NCBI GenBank assembly: GCA_963643175.1
Contig: CAVIJF010000002.1
Location: forward strand, 62,001-126,000
Length of the DNA stretch: 64,000 bases
Source: CAMEON01 sp963643175
GTDB lineage: Bacteria; Bacillota; Clostridia; Oscillospirales; CAG-272
Reading direction: 5' to 3'
The notes under the pieces were generated by a model. The model was not told the origin of the DNA, searched no databases, and saw only the letters and a list, made by a program, of their open reading frames with translations. The position numbers were made by a program, and so were the translations under genes. Below, one piece after another: positions 25,342-33,200 of the stretch (within the stretch, counting starts at the first letter, position 1; each line of letters opens with the position of its first letter).

Positions 25342-26886
25342 TTGCCTGCAAAAGAATCACTGCACAGAATCATTCTGACCAAACTCAAGGAATCCGTTTT
25401 TTCGGTTATGCCGGTGGTGGCGCTGGTGTGCATTCTGTACCTGACTCCGTTAGTCAGTCTGACAGCCCGGGAGCTGACCGTCTTTCTTCTGTCTTCCGTG
25501 GTGCTTATCATCGGCATGACGCTGTTCAATCTGGGGGCGGACATGGCAATGACCCCTATGGGCGAGCATATCGGTGCAGGACTGACCCGGTCTCGTAAAA
25601 TAACGGCACTGCTGACCGTCTGTTTCCTGATGGGCGTGTTCATCACGGTGGCGGAACCGGATCTGCAGGTGCTGGCGGCGCAGATCGCCGGAGTGGTCAA
25701 CGGCACAGTGCTGATCGTGACGGTCGGCGTCGGCGTCGGACTGTTCCTGCTGATGGCGGTGCTGAAAATGCTGTTTCACAAGCCGCTGTCCTCCATGCTC
25801 ATGTTTTTTTACATGATGCTCTTTGCCCTGACCGCACTGGTGGTGGTCAACGGCAACGTCGATTTCCTCCCCATGGCGTTTGACTCCGGAGGTGTGACGA
25901 CGGGACCCATCACGGTGCCCTTCATCATGGCGCTGGGCGTCGGTATCGCCGCGACGCTGGGCGGACGCGACGTCGGGGAGAACAGTTTCGGTCTGGTGGC
26001 GCTCTGCTCCATCGGTCCCATCCTTGCCGTCCTGCTGCTGGGCATTACGGCGGACAGCAGCAAGGTCAACATCCAGCCCTCCTACGGGTTGGCGGACGAC
26101 TTCGGCGCGGCGCTGGGGCGCTCGCTCCTTGCAACGTCGGAGGAGGTTCTGCTGGCACTGGGACTTATCGTTCTGTTTTTCCTGATTCTGCAGGTCACGT
26201 GCCTGAAGCTGCCCGCCCGCAAGGTGGGGCAGATCGGCATCGGTATCCTGTACACCTTTGCGGGACTGGTTCTGTTTCTGTCTGTTGTCAACGTCGGCTA
26301 TATGCCCATCGGCTACAAGCTGGGAACCGAACTGGCATCCAGCCATCCGGTGGCGCTGGTTGTGTTCAGCTTTATTTTGGGAATGGTGGTCGTGTTGGCA
26401 GAGCCTGCCGTTCACGTGCTGAACAAGCAGGTCGAGGACATCACCGCCGGGCACGTCAGCAAGAAATCCATGATGATTGCGCTGAGCGTCGGTGTCGGTA
26501 TCTCCATCGGGCTGTCCATGCTGCGCATCCTGCTTGATTTCAGCATCCTGTACTACGTCATTCCGGGCTACCTCATCTCGCTGGGACTGTCCTTCTTTGT
26601 GCCCGGGCTGTATACCGCCATTGCCTTTGATTCGGGCGGTGTCGCCAGCGGACCGCTGACATCCAGCTTCATCCTGCCCTTTGCCGTGGGCGCCTGCATG
26701 GTGACGCAGGGGCAGACGCATATTCTGAGCGACGCCTTCGGAGTGGTGGCGATGGTCGCCATGACCCCGCTTATCACCATTCAGCTGCTGGGCTTCCGCT
26801 CTGTCGTGACCCGCCATGTGCGGGCAAAGATTGCCATGCGGCGCATCCTGCAGGCGGATGACGAGCAGATTATTGATTTCATGTAA
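25342..26886 (+). CDS. DUF1538 polytopic membrane protein, putative transporter
   Basis: 514 residues with about 12 hydrophobic segments. The protein is an internal duplication. AFDSGGVTTGPITVPF at 179-194 recurs as AFDSGGVASGPLTSSF at 428-443, each ending a repeat of similar layout (a MGxxxxVAEPDLQVL-like motif is followed by helices, and recurs as VVVLAEPAVHVL). This is the DUF1538 double-repeat architecture. The start is TTG at 25342, fixed by AAGGAG. Two PII-like proteins follow within 16-30 bp, so the transporter may be controlled by nucleotide- or metabolite-sensing PII proteins. The substrate is unknown. Confidence 0.88.
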   Translation: MPAKESLHRIILTKLKESVFSVMPVVALVCILYLTPLVSLTARELTVFLLSSVVLIIGMTLFNLGADMAMTPMGEHIGAGLTRSRKITALLTVCFLMGVFITVAEPDLQVLAAQIAGVVNGTVLIVTVGVGVGLFLLMAVLKMLFHKPLSSMLMFFYMMLFALTALVVVNGNVDFLPMAFDSGGVTTGPITVPFIMALGVGIAATLGGRDVGENSFGLVALCSIGPILAVLLLGITADSSKVNIQPSYGLADDFGAALGRSLLATSEEVLLALGLIVLFFLILQVTCLKLPARKVGQIGIGILYTFAGLVLFLSVVNVGYMPIGYKLGTELASSHPVALVVFSFILGMVVVLAEPAVHVLNKQVEDITAGHVSKKSMMIALSVGVGISIGLSMLRILLDFSILYYVIPGYLISLGLSFFVPGLYTAIAFDSGGVASGPLTSSFILPFAVGACMVTQGQTHILSDAFGVVAMVAMTPLITIQLLGFRSVVTRHVRAKIAMRRILQADDEQIIDFM

Positions 26887-26901
26887 GGGAGGCACCGACG
26901 T

Positions 26902-27330
26902 ATGAAAAGGAAAAAGAGCTCTGCCGTTCCGGCAGCCGCAGCGGTGCAGAGCGCCTCGATCGCGCCGGCGGCGCCTGCCGTCGCGAGCGAGGCGCCGGTG
27001 CGTCTCAAGCTGCTGGTAACAGTGGTCAACCGCTCCAAGGCGGAGTTTTACGCCGACTACCTGCAGTCCGGCTTTCAGATTAACTTCCAGACCATTTTGG
27101 CGGCGGAGGGAACCGCCGACAGCGAGACACTGCGTCTTTTAGGACTTGCAGACAGCTCCAAGAGCGTGATTTTCAGCGTAGTGCGGGAGGATCAGGCGCA
27201 CGCTGCCCTGACGGGACTGGAGGAGAAATTCGGCTCCATCAAGAATGGCAAGGGCATTGCCTGCACCGTCCCGCTGACCGGCACCATCGGGGTTGCCATT
27301 TACCGCTTCCTAGGCAATATAACCGCCTGA
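26902..27330 (+). CDS. PII-like protein (P-II family), first of two
   Basis: 142 residues. About 30 residues of Ala/Pro-rich N-terminal extension precede a PII-like core: LKLLVTVVNRSKAEFYADYL (strand-helix), then GLADSSKSVIFSVVRED, then KNGKGIACTVPLTGTIGVAIYRFLG at the C terminus. It lacks a clear T-loop uridylylation Tyr. It begins 16 bp after the DUF1538 stop, and a second PII-like gene follows after 30 bp. It may form a hetero-oligomer with that partner; this is inference. Confidence 0.75.
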   Translation: MKRKKSSAVPAAAAVQSASIAPAAPAVASEAPVRLKLLVTVVNRSKAEFYADYLQSGFQINFQTILAAEGTADSETLRLLGLADSSKSVIFSVVREDQAHAALTGLEEKFGSIKNGKGIACTVPLTGTIGVAIYRFLGNITA

Positions 27331-27360
27331 GCGACCGGGCACAAGAAAAGGAGATAAAGC

Positions 27361-27711
27361 ATGAGTCATTCTTTTGAGTATGAGATGATATACGCCATTG
27401 TCAATGCCGGATTCGCGGATACGGTTATGGAAGCGGCGCGCGAGTACGGCGCGCGCGGCGGCACGGTCATTCACGCGCGGGGAACCGCAAACGGGGACGC
27501 CGAAAAGATGTTCGGCATTACCGTACAGCCGGAGAAGGAAATCGTTATGATTGTCGTGCCGACCGATTTGCGCAACGACATTCTGCACACCATCTATCAG
27601 AAGGTGGGGCTTCAAACGCCGGGGCAGGGAATTGCTTTTTCCCTGCCGGTGGATGAGGTTGTCGGCATCGGCAAGGGCGAGCAGCAGCCTGCGGGCGGCG
27701 GAGATAAGTAA
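27361..27711 (+). CDS. P-II family nitrogen regulator-like protein, second of two
   Basis: 116 residues, the normal PII size. YAIVNAGFADTVMEAAREYGARGGTVIHARG gives the first beta-alpha unit, shown here in part as residues 11-25 and 26-40. KEIVMIVVPTDLRNDILHTIYQK and GQGIAFSLPVDEVVGIGKG give the second unit and ATP-site-like loop. The T-loop is short (GTANGDAEKMFG) with no Tyr, so classical uridylylation is unlikely. It ends the DUF1538 operon. Confidence 0.85.
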   Translation: MSHSFEYEMIYAIVNAGFADTVMEAAREYGARGGTVIHARGTANGDAEKMFGITVQPEKEIVMIVVPTDLRNDILHTIYQKVGLQTPGQGIAFSLPVDEVVGIGKGEQQPAGGGDK

Positions 27712-27726
27712 AGGCATACAAAGCAT

Positions 27727-27762
27727 GGCACCCACGGTCGGATTTGTCCGACCGTGGGTGCC
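27727..27762. terminator. Perfect hairpin after the DUF1538-PII operon
   Basis: A 15-bp perfect stem and 6-base loop, without a good T run on either strand. It sits between the PII gene and the convergent merR remnant, so it is probably a weak or factor-assisted terminator. Confidence 0.6.
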
Positions 27763-27776
27763 ACGGCGGTATGTTC

Positions 27777-27866
27777 TCACTTTTTCGCCGCAGACAGCGG
27801 ACGGGCGGACGGCGCGACGCCGACCCGCTGTGCCATTTCACCGACCGTGTAGACTTTTTCTTTCAT
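27777..27866 (-). pseudogene. Truncated MerR-family regulator (first helix-turn-helix residues only)
   Basis: A 29-codon frame reads MKEKVYTVGEMAQRVGVAPS, the opening of MerR-type regulators, then shifts to an unrelated short tail ending in AAKK and a stop. The rest of the helix-turn-helix, the effector domain and the usual QYYD segment are missing. It is divergent from the aldo/keto reductase gene, whose promoter has a MerR-type layout. A deletion that removed about 100 codons is the simplest explanation. Confidence 0.75.
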
Positions 27867-27936
27867 ATCCCATGCTCCCTTGCGCTGCGTACTTTCCGGT
27901 GTTCATATGTTCACAAAAAATTTAAAATTTACCCTC

Positions 27937-27967
27937 TTGACTTAAAGTCAACTTCAAGTTATACAAT
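27937..27967 (+). promoter_or_regulatory. MerR-type promoter and operator of the aldo/keto reductase operon
   Basis: TTGACT at 27937-27942 and TACAAT at 27962-27967 are 19 bp apart, the long spacing typical of MerR-activated promoters. The spacer holds the dyad ACTTAAAGTCAACTTCAAGT (27940-27959), the usual regulator site between the boxes. The adjacent merR gene is broken. Confidence 0.75.
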
Positions 27968-28153
27968 AGAGGCGAACGGAGGCGGAGACCGGTATCCCGC
28001 CTGACGCTCCCATTATAGCAGGAAAACCACCGCCTGTCAAGCGGTCATGCGGGCAGGAGATCAAGCTGTCAGACTGTCATGCTGTCAACCGAACCGGTGC
28101 GGGGACAATCCCGGCGCGGCGGTATCCGCGGCAACAACAAAAAGGAGGAGTCT

Positions 28154-29278
28154 ATGAGCTACTTTGAAAACGTGAAGAAAAACTTCGGCTTCGGCTGTAT
28201 GCGCCTGCCCATGCAGGACGGCGAGGTGGACAAGGCGGAGATGTGCCGGATGGTGGATACCTTCCTTGCGCGCGGCTTCAACTATTTTGATACCGCGCAC
28301 GGGTATCTGGGCGGGAAAAGCGAGATTGCCGTCCGGGAGTGCCTGACCGAGCGCTATCCGCGCGATGCGTATATTCTGACCGACAAGCTGACCGGCACGT
28401 ACTTTCATTCCGAGGCGGAGATACGTCCGTTCTTTGAAAGCCAGCTGAAGGCGTGCGGCGTGGAATACTTTGACTTCTACCTCATGCACGCGCAGAACCG
28501 GGAAATTTTCGAAAAGTTCAAGGCGTGCCACGCCTACGAGACGGCGTTTGCCCTCAAGGCAGAAGGCAAGGTGCGTCACGTGGGGCTGTCCTTCCATGAC
28601 CGCGCCGAGGTACTGGATGAGATTCTGACCACCTATCCGCAGGTGGAGGTCGTGCAGATTCAGCTCAACTATGTGGATTTCGAGGACGCCGCCATCCAGT
28701 CGCGCCGGTGCTATGAGGTGTGCCGCAGGCACGGAAAGCCGGTCATTGTCATGGAACCGGTAAAGGGAGGAACGCTGGTCAACCTGCCGGAGGACGCACG
28801 CGCCGTGCTGGACGGCTTGCACGGCGGCAGTCCCGCCAGCTATGCCATCCGCTTTGCGGCAGGCTTTGAGGGTATTTTCATGGTGCTCTCGGGCATGAGC
28901 AATCTGGAGCAGATGCAGGACAACCTGGCCTACATGGCGGAGTTCACGCCTCTGAACAAAGCCGAGCGTGAGGCGGTCTCCAAGGTCTGCGCCATCCTGC
29001 GTGCCCAGCATATGATTCCCTGCACGGCGTGCCGCTACTGCACGGACGGATGCCCCATGCATATCGCCATCCCCGACCTGTTCGCCTGTATGAACGCCAA
29101 GCAGATTTACCACGACTGGAACGCGGATTATTACTATGAGGATGTCTATACCAAGCGGAACGGCAAGGCGTCCGACTGCATCGCCTGCGGGAAATGCGAG
29201 CACAGCTGTCCCCAACACCTGCCCATCCGGCAGCTGCTCCGGGATGTGGCGGCGGAATTCGAAAAGCAGGCGGACTGA
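28154..29278 (+). CDS. Aldo/keto reductase with C-terminal 4Fe-4S ferredoxin-like domain
   Basis: 374 residues. FGFGCMRLPM, NYFDTAHGYLGGKSE and LTDKLTG are the reductase barrel signatures (Asp and Tyr of the active site; the catalytic Lys follows). GKVRHVGLSFHD and NYVDFED complete it. The C terminus has two cysteine clusters, CTACRYCTDGCPMHI and CIACGKCEHSCPQHLP, fitting two 4Fe-4S clusters. Such fused reductases occur widely in Clostridia; substrates are mostly unknown. Very strong ribosome-binding site AAAGGAGGAG. It heads an operon with an ECF S component and DUF1893. Confidence 0.92.
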   Translation: MSYFENVKKNFGFGCMRLPMQDGEVDKAEMCRMVDTFLARGFNYFDTAHGYLGGKSEIAVRECLTERYPRDAYILTDKLTGTYFHSEAEIRPFFESQLKACGVEYFDFYLMHAQNREIFEKFKACHAYETAFALKAEGKVRHVGLSFHDRAEVLDEILTTYPQVEVVQIQLNYVDFEDAAIQSRRCYEVCRRHGKPVIVMEPVKGGTLVNLPEDARAVLDGLHGGSPASYAIRFAAGFEGIFMVLSGMSNLEQMQDNLAYMAEFTPLNKAEREAVSKVCAILRAQHMIPCTACRYCTDGCPMHIAIPDLFACMNAKQIYHDWNADYYYEDVYTKRNGKASDCIACGKCEHSCPQHLPIRQLLRDVAAEFEKQAD

Positions 29279-29319
29279 TGCCTGCGCACAGCACATACGG
29301 AAAGGAACGGTGTATTCCC

Positions 29320-29907
29320 ATGATTGAAGCAATTCTGACAAGAGCAAACGCGACCCGCAAAACGCGGATTACAGTCCGGACTCTGACAGCCCTGACGGTG
29401 GTTATCCTTGCGGTGGTTCTGCCGCAGCTGGTGCATCTTGCTGCCGGAGCGGCAGGCGGCGTTACGTGGCTGCCGATGTACCTGCCTGTTCTGCTGGGCG
29501 GCTGCCTGCTCGGTGCACGCTGGGGCTTTGCCGCCGGCATTGCCTCGCCGGTCATCAGCTTCCTCCTGACCTCCCTGACCGGGAACGCTATGCCCGCCGC
29601 CGCCCGCTTGCCCTTCATGGCGGCGGAGCTGGCGCTCATGGCACTGGTAACGGGGCTGTTTTCCGGTGCGATCGTAAAGCGGGCATGGGTGGCATTCCCC
29701 GCCGTCCTGCTGGCGCAGGTGTCCGGTCGGGCGTTCTTCCTGCTGCTGGTGACGCTGTTTCAGAACGTGACGCCCTTCACGCCTGCCGTAATCTGGGGGC
29801 AGATTCAGACCGGATTATACGGGCTTGCTCTGCAGGCAGTGTTGGTTCCGCTGACTGTCATCGGTCTGCGGCGGCTGGTAAACGCCGGGGACAGCGACCG
29901 TGACTGA
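29320..29907 (+). CDS. ECF transporter S component-like membrane protein
   Basis: About 195 residues, five or six hydrophobic helices. LPQLVHLAAG, TWLPMYLPVLLGGCLLG and GFAAGIASPVISFLLT are typical of S components that capture vitamins or similar ligands for an ECF energy-coupling module. The start at 29320 has AAAGGAA about 12 bases upstream; an ATG overlapping the reductase stop at 29278 is the alternative and would add 14 residues. No A or T component is nearby, so it would use a shared module. The ligand is unknown. Confidence 0.78.
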   Translation: MIEAILTRANATRKTRITVRTLTALTVVILAVVLPQLVHLAAGAAGGVTWLPMYLPVLLGGCLLGARWGFAAGIASPVISFLLTSLTGNAMPAAARLPFMAAELALMALVTGLFSGAIVKRAWVAFPAVLLAQVSGRAFFLLLVTLFQNVTPFTPAVIWGQIQTGLYGLALQAVLVPLTVIGLRRLVNAGDSDRD

Positions 29908-30319
29908 CCTCGAACGCGCGGTACAGCATCTCCCCGGGCACAGCATCGCGCTGTGCCGGGGGGAGGAGATTCTGACTGATGATGCGCGCGGCATCGCTCC
30001 CATGATGAACCTGTCAGCGGCGGGGCGCGACCTGCACGGCTTTTCGGTTGCGGATCTGGTGGTCGGCAGGGCGGCGGCTCTGCTGTTTGTCCGGGCAGGG
30101 ATTGCCTCGGTGTATGCCGCCACGCTGTCACGCGGCGGCATGAATGTGCTGAGAGCGCACGGGATTCCGGTGGAGTACGATGTTCTGACCGACAGCATCC
30201 GTAACCGCACCGGTACCGGCATCTGCCCCATGGAGCAGGCGGTTGCCGGTACCGACGACCCGGAAACCGCTTACCGCCTGATTGGGGAGCGTCTCGCCGC
30301 TCTGCGTGCCGGGAAGTAA
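29900..30319 (+). CDS. DUF1893 domain protein (cytidine-deaminase-like fold)
   Basis: 139 residues, start GTG at 29900 overlapping the S component by 8 bp, so translation is coupled. LCRGEEILTDDARGIAPMM and VADLVVGRAAALLFV are the DUF1893 core, followed by YAATLSRGGMNVLRAHGIPVEYD and a NRTGTGICPMEQAV end. The domain is thought to have a deaminase-like fold but lacks the classic zinc motif HxE/PCxxC. Tight coupling to a transporter suggests it handles the imported compound; this is inference. Confidence 0.85.
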   Translation: MTDLERAVQHLPGHSIALCRGEEILTDDARGIAPMMNLSAAGRDLHGFSVADLVVGRAAALLFVRAGIASVYAATLSRGGMNVLRAHGIPVEYDVLTDSIRNRTGTGICPMEQAVAGTDDPETAYRLIGERLAALRAGK

Positions 30320-30367
30320 AGGCAGCTGACACACAACACAAATATGTCTAATCTGAAGGAAGACTGT

Positions 30368-31630
30368 ATGGAAACACGGATAAAACGGGGCGGCACGGTG
30401 CTGTTCTTGCTCTGCTGGATCGCCTATACGACATCCTATGTAACACGACTCAATTATTCGACCGCCATGTCAACCATGATTGCGGAAGGGCTTTTCGGCA
30501 AGACCTTCGGCGGTTATCTCGGCACGGGCTTTTTTGCCTGCTACGGCATAGGACAGCTTGTGAACGGCTTCCTCGGCGACAGAATCCGACCGAAGTATAT
30601 GATCGGTATCGGCATCACAGCCTCCGGTATCATGAACCTTCTCATGGCTGTACTCACAAACAGATACGCGCTGTTGGGGGTGTGGTGTATCAACGGGTAT
30701 TGCTGTTCCATGCTCTGGGCGCCTGTTATACGCTGTTTTTCCGAATACATGGTTGCGGAAAAGCGCAGCAAAGCCGGAATTTCCGTCTCGTCCACGATAC
30801 CGGTCGGCGGCATTATATCGTATCTCCTGAGCAGCCTGATTCTCGGTACATCGGGCAGTTACCGTATGCTCTTTGCCGTCAGCGGATGCATCGGCATTGC
30901 CGTCGGTGCGATCTGGGTGTGCGGTATGAATTCAATCAGGGCGTATTTGGAAGAGGTGCAGCCCCTCGTTGCCGCCGAAAACGGTGTCGCGTCCGATTCC
31001 GGTACCCCGACACGCAAGGATACCCGCCCGTTTTTCGTGCTTCTTGCGGCAACGGGCGCACTGCTTGCGACGGTGTGCGTTTTCTTCAACGGGGCACTCA
31101 AGGACGGCGTTACACTCTGGATTCCCACGCTGCTTTCCGACGGCTTCGGCGTCTCGCCCTCTGTCGCCTCGCTCGTCATGACGCTTCTTCCGATTGTCAA
31201 CCTCGCGGGGGCATATGTCGCGCGGTATCTTGACAGGCGCTTCTTCCGGAACGAAATGACGACTGCATGCTGTATGTTCGGCTTGTCGTTTGTGGCGGTG
31301 TCCCTGCTGTATCTCGCGGGCAGTCTGTCCGTCGTGCTCGCCGCGTTCTTTGTCGCGGTGTGCACCTCGTCCATGCTGGGCGCAAACAGTATGCTCCTGA
31401 CGTTCATACCGCTGTCGTACAGCAAGGTCGGTCGTTCATCGTCCGTCACCGGCTTCTTTGACGCCTGCTCCTATCTTGCTTCTGCCGCCGTAAGCCCGGC
31501 GATTGCGCTTGTTTCCGAAAAGTACGGCTGGGACATCACGGTTCTGTCCTGGTGCGGTGTCGCGCTTGCCGGCACCCTGTTCGCCGGGGTCGGCATTCCG
31601 CTCTGGAAAAAGGGCAGGGAGAAAATATAG
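30368..31630 (+). CDS. MFS transporter, organophosphate:Pi antiporter-like
   Basis: 420 residues, 12 predicted helices with a central loop of about 40 residues. WIAYTTSYVTRLNYSTAM near the start and FFACYGIGQLVNGFLGDRIRPKYMI match the glycerol-3-phosphate/hexose-phosphate (OPA) group of the major facilitator superfamily. LKDGVTLWIPTLLSDGFGVSP and LTGFF-like VTGFFDACSYLASA in the second half agree. The start at 30368 has AAGGAAG six bases upstream. Codon use is less GC-biased than neighbours, a hint of transfer. It follows DUF1893 by 48 bp without an obvious promoter. Confidence 0.88.
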   Translation: METRIKRGGTVLFLLCWIAYTTSYVTRLNYSTAMSTMIAEGLFGKTFGGYLGTGFFACYGIGQLVNGFLGDRIRPKYMIGIGITASGIMNLLMAVLTNRYALLGVWCINGYCCSMLWAPVIRCFSEYMVAEKRSKAGISVSSTIPVGGIISYLLSSLILGTSGSYRMLFAVSGCIGIAVGAIWVCGMNSIRAYLEEVQPLVAAENGVASDSGTPTRKDTRPFFVLLAATGALLATVCVFFNGALKDGVTLWIPTLLSDGFGVSPSVASLVMTLLPIVNLAGAYVARYLDRRFFRNEMTTACCMFGLSFVAVSLLYLAGSLSVVLAAFFVAVCTSSMLGANSMLLTFIPLSYSKVGRSSSVTGFFDACSYLASAAVSPAIALVSEKYGWDITVLSWCGVALAGTLFAGVGIPLWKKGREKI

Positions 31631-31759
31631 GGAAGCGTTGCCGGGCAAAACAGTGATTCCACAGGAAGCGCCGGACGAAGCGGCGGTTCCGTATGTACGA
31701 CCGGACTGATGCCGCAAAAAAAGCAGAGGGTGCCGCATGGATTTTATATACTCTGTTGC

Positions 31760-31788
31760 TTGCCAATGCGCGCCCGATGTGCTATAAT
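31760..31788 (+). promoter_or_regulatory. Promoter of the serine dehydratase remnant and esterase
   Basis: TTGCCA at 31760-31765, 17 bp, TATAAT at 31783-31788. Confidence 0.78.
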
Positions 31789-31841
31789 ACCCGCAGACGA
31801 AAAGAAGAATCTTTCTGCGGAAGCGAGGTGCAAGCCGGTCA

Positions 31842-32436
31842 TGAAATCACTGCGGGAACTGTACCGCATCGGACGGGGACCGACCAGTTCCCATACAATC
31901 GGCCCCCAGCGGGTGGCGGAATACGCAATCGGAACTTACGGAGCACGCCGGTTCCGTGTTGAACTGTCCGGTTCCTTGGCGATGACCGGAACGGGACACG
32001 GAACCGAATCGTGAACGTGGTCAAGCAGAACGCCTCAATCAGCGGGGCGGAATGCGGGTGTCAGGCGGAGGCCGGCGTGGCGTGTGCCATGGCGGCGGCG
32101 GGACTGGCGCAGATATACAACCTTGATACGGAAGGCATCGAATGCGCGGCGGAAATCGCACTGGAGCACAATCTGGGGCGTACCTGCGACCCGGTGCTGG
32201 GACTTGTGCAGATTCCCTGCATTGAGCGAAACGCCATGGCGAGCATCAAGGCGATCAATGCGGTCATGCTGGCAAAGTCGCTGGAGAGCATGCATAAGGT
32301 GTCCTTTGACCAGATTGTGGAGGTTATGTACGAAACCGGGAAGGATCTTGCCGCCGGGTACCGGGAGACTTCCACCGGCGGTTTGGCGCGGATATACGGG
32401 GAAGCGTGGCGGACACAGGAAAGGAAGGCAGACTGA
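31842..32436 (+). pseudogene. L-serine dehydratase with large internal deletion
   Basis: The first frame (31842-32014) is the beta-domain start: MKSLRELYRIGRGPTSSHTIGPQR, then VELSGSLAMTGTGHGTE, where it stops. The second frame (GTG at 32011, to 32436) is the alpha-domain middle and end: QNASISGAECGCQAEAGVACAMAAAG, with cysteine CDPVLGLVQIPCIERNA and the Gly-rich C terminus. In intact Fe-S serine dehydratases several hundred residues, including most of the beta domain and the alpha N terminus, lie between. The promoter and GAGGTG site survive. The two pieces overlap by 4 bp; activity is unlikely. Confidence 0.8.
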
Positions 32437-32438
32437 AG

Positions 32439-33107
32439 ATGGACGTAACAGAATTGAGCGGAGCCGCCCTCGGCGGTCTTTTGTTCCTGCCCGCCTGCGT
32501 GGATGCGGATACGCCGCTGCTCGTGTACCTGCACGGGGCAGGGGAACGCGGCACGCGGACAGAGCATATGTGCCGCCACGGCATCCCGCGCCTGATTGTG
32601 CGGGAGGGCTGGGAGATACCGGCTGTTGTGCTGTGCCCGCAGTGCCCGGCGGAGTATGTCTGGGACAATGTGGTGCGCGAGGTCAAAGCCGTGATTGACG
32701 GAACAGTACGACGCTTTGCCGTGCGCCCCGACCGCATTTCGCTGACCGGGAGCAGTATGGGCGGCTTTGGCGCGTGGGAGATGGGCATGACCTATACGGG
32801 ATTCTTTTCCGCCTTGGCGCCGATAGCCGGCGGCGGGCGTTCCTTCCGGGCGTCCAATCTGCGCACGACACCCATCCGCGCCTATCACGGGGCGGCGGAC
32901 GAGTTGGTGCCGGCGGTATACTCCACGCTGATGACGGATGCCGTCCGCGCGTGCGGCGGCAATGCGGAGCTGACGCTTCTGTCCGGCATGGGGCACAATG
33001 AGGGAATCGAGTACGCCTATGAACACACAGGTGTGACGGACTGGCTGATTTCCATGCGACGGACGGAGTATACGCCCGTTCCGGAATTTCTGAGCGAATA
33101 TTTTTAA
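32439..33107 (+). CDS. Alpha/beta hydrolase, feruloyl-esterase or PHB-depolymerase-like
   Basis: 222 residues, no signal peptide. PLLVYLHGAGERG forms the oxyanion strand. The nucleophile is Ser-106 in LTGSSMGGFGAWE, with Asp-154 in HGAADELVP and His-186 in GMGHNEG. This order and spacing fit small prolyl-oligopeptidase-like esterases that act on acyl-sugars. The start at 32439 has GGAAGG upstream and lies 2 bp after the serine dehydratase remnant, so the surviving promoter at 31760 likely drives it. The stop codon lies inside the palindromic repeat. Confidence 0.85.
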   Translation: MDVTELSGAALGGLLFLPACVDADTPLLVYLHGAGERGTRTEHMCRHGIPRLIVREGWEIPAVVLCPQCPAEYVWDNVVREVKAVIDGTVRRFAVRPDRISLTGSSMGGFGAWEMGMTYTGFFSALAPIAGGGRSFRASNLRTTPIRAYHGAADELVPAVYSTLMTDAVRACGGNAELTLLSGMGHNEGIEYAYEHTGVTDWLISMRRTEYTPVPEFLSEYF

Positions 33108-33153
33108 GGTTTCACCGCGCAATTGCACCATCGGAATTGTGCGGTGAAACCTT
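33106..33153. repeat. 48-bp palindromic repeat, copy 3
   Basis: 19-bp arms (33106-33124 and 33135-33153) with a single mismatch around GCACCATCGG. It overlaps the stop codon of the esterase. It would make a very stable hairpin in RNA and might terminate transcription. Confidence 0.92.
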
Positions 33154-33200
33154 TAGGAATCGCCGATTTATTCAGCAAAGGACGCAGAGGAGGGGACGGT

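Noticed and set aside
27763..28150. Plus-strand frame from 27744 as a small gene
   Set aside because: It covers the merR remnant and MerR-type operator on the other strand and lacks a ribosome-binding site.
32061..33131. Minus-strand frame of 356 codons over the esterase
   Set aside because: Begins inside the palindromic repeat and is the reverse of the esterase and serine dehydratase remnant, which carry clear motifs.
1711..33153. CRISPR array from the palindromic repeats
   Set aside because: Copies are 10-22 kb apart, not regularly spaced, and no cas genes are present.
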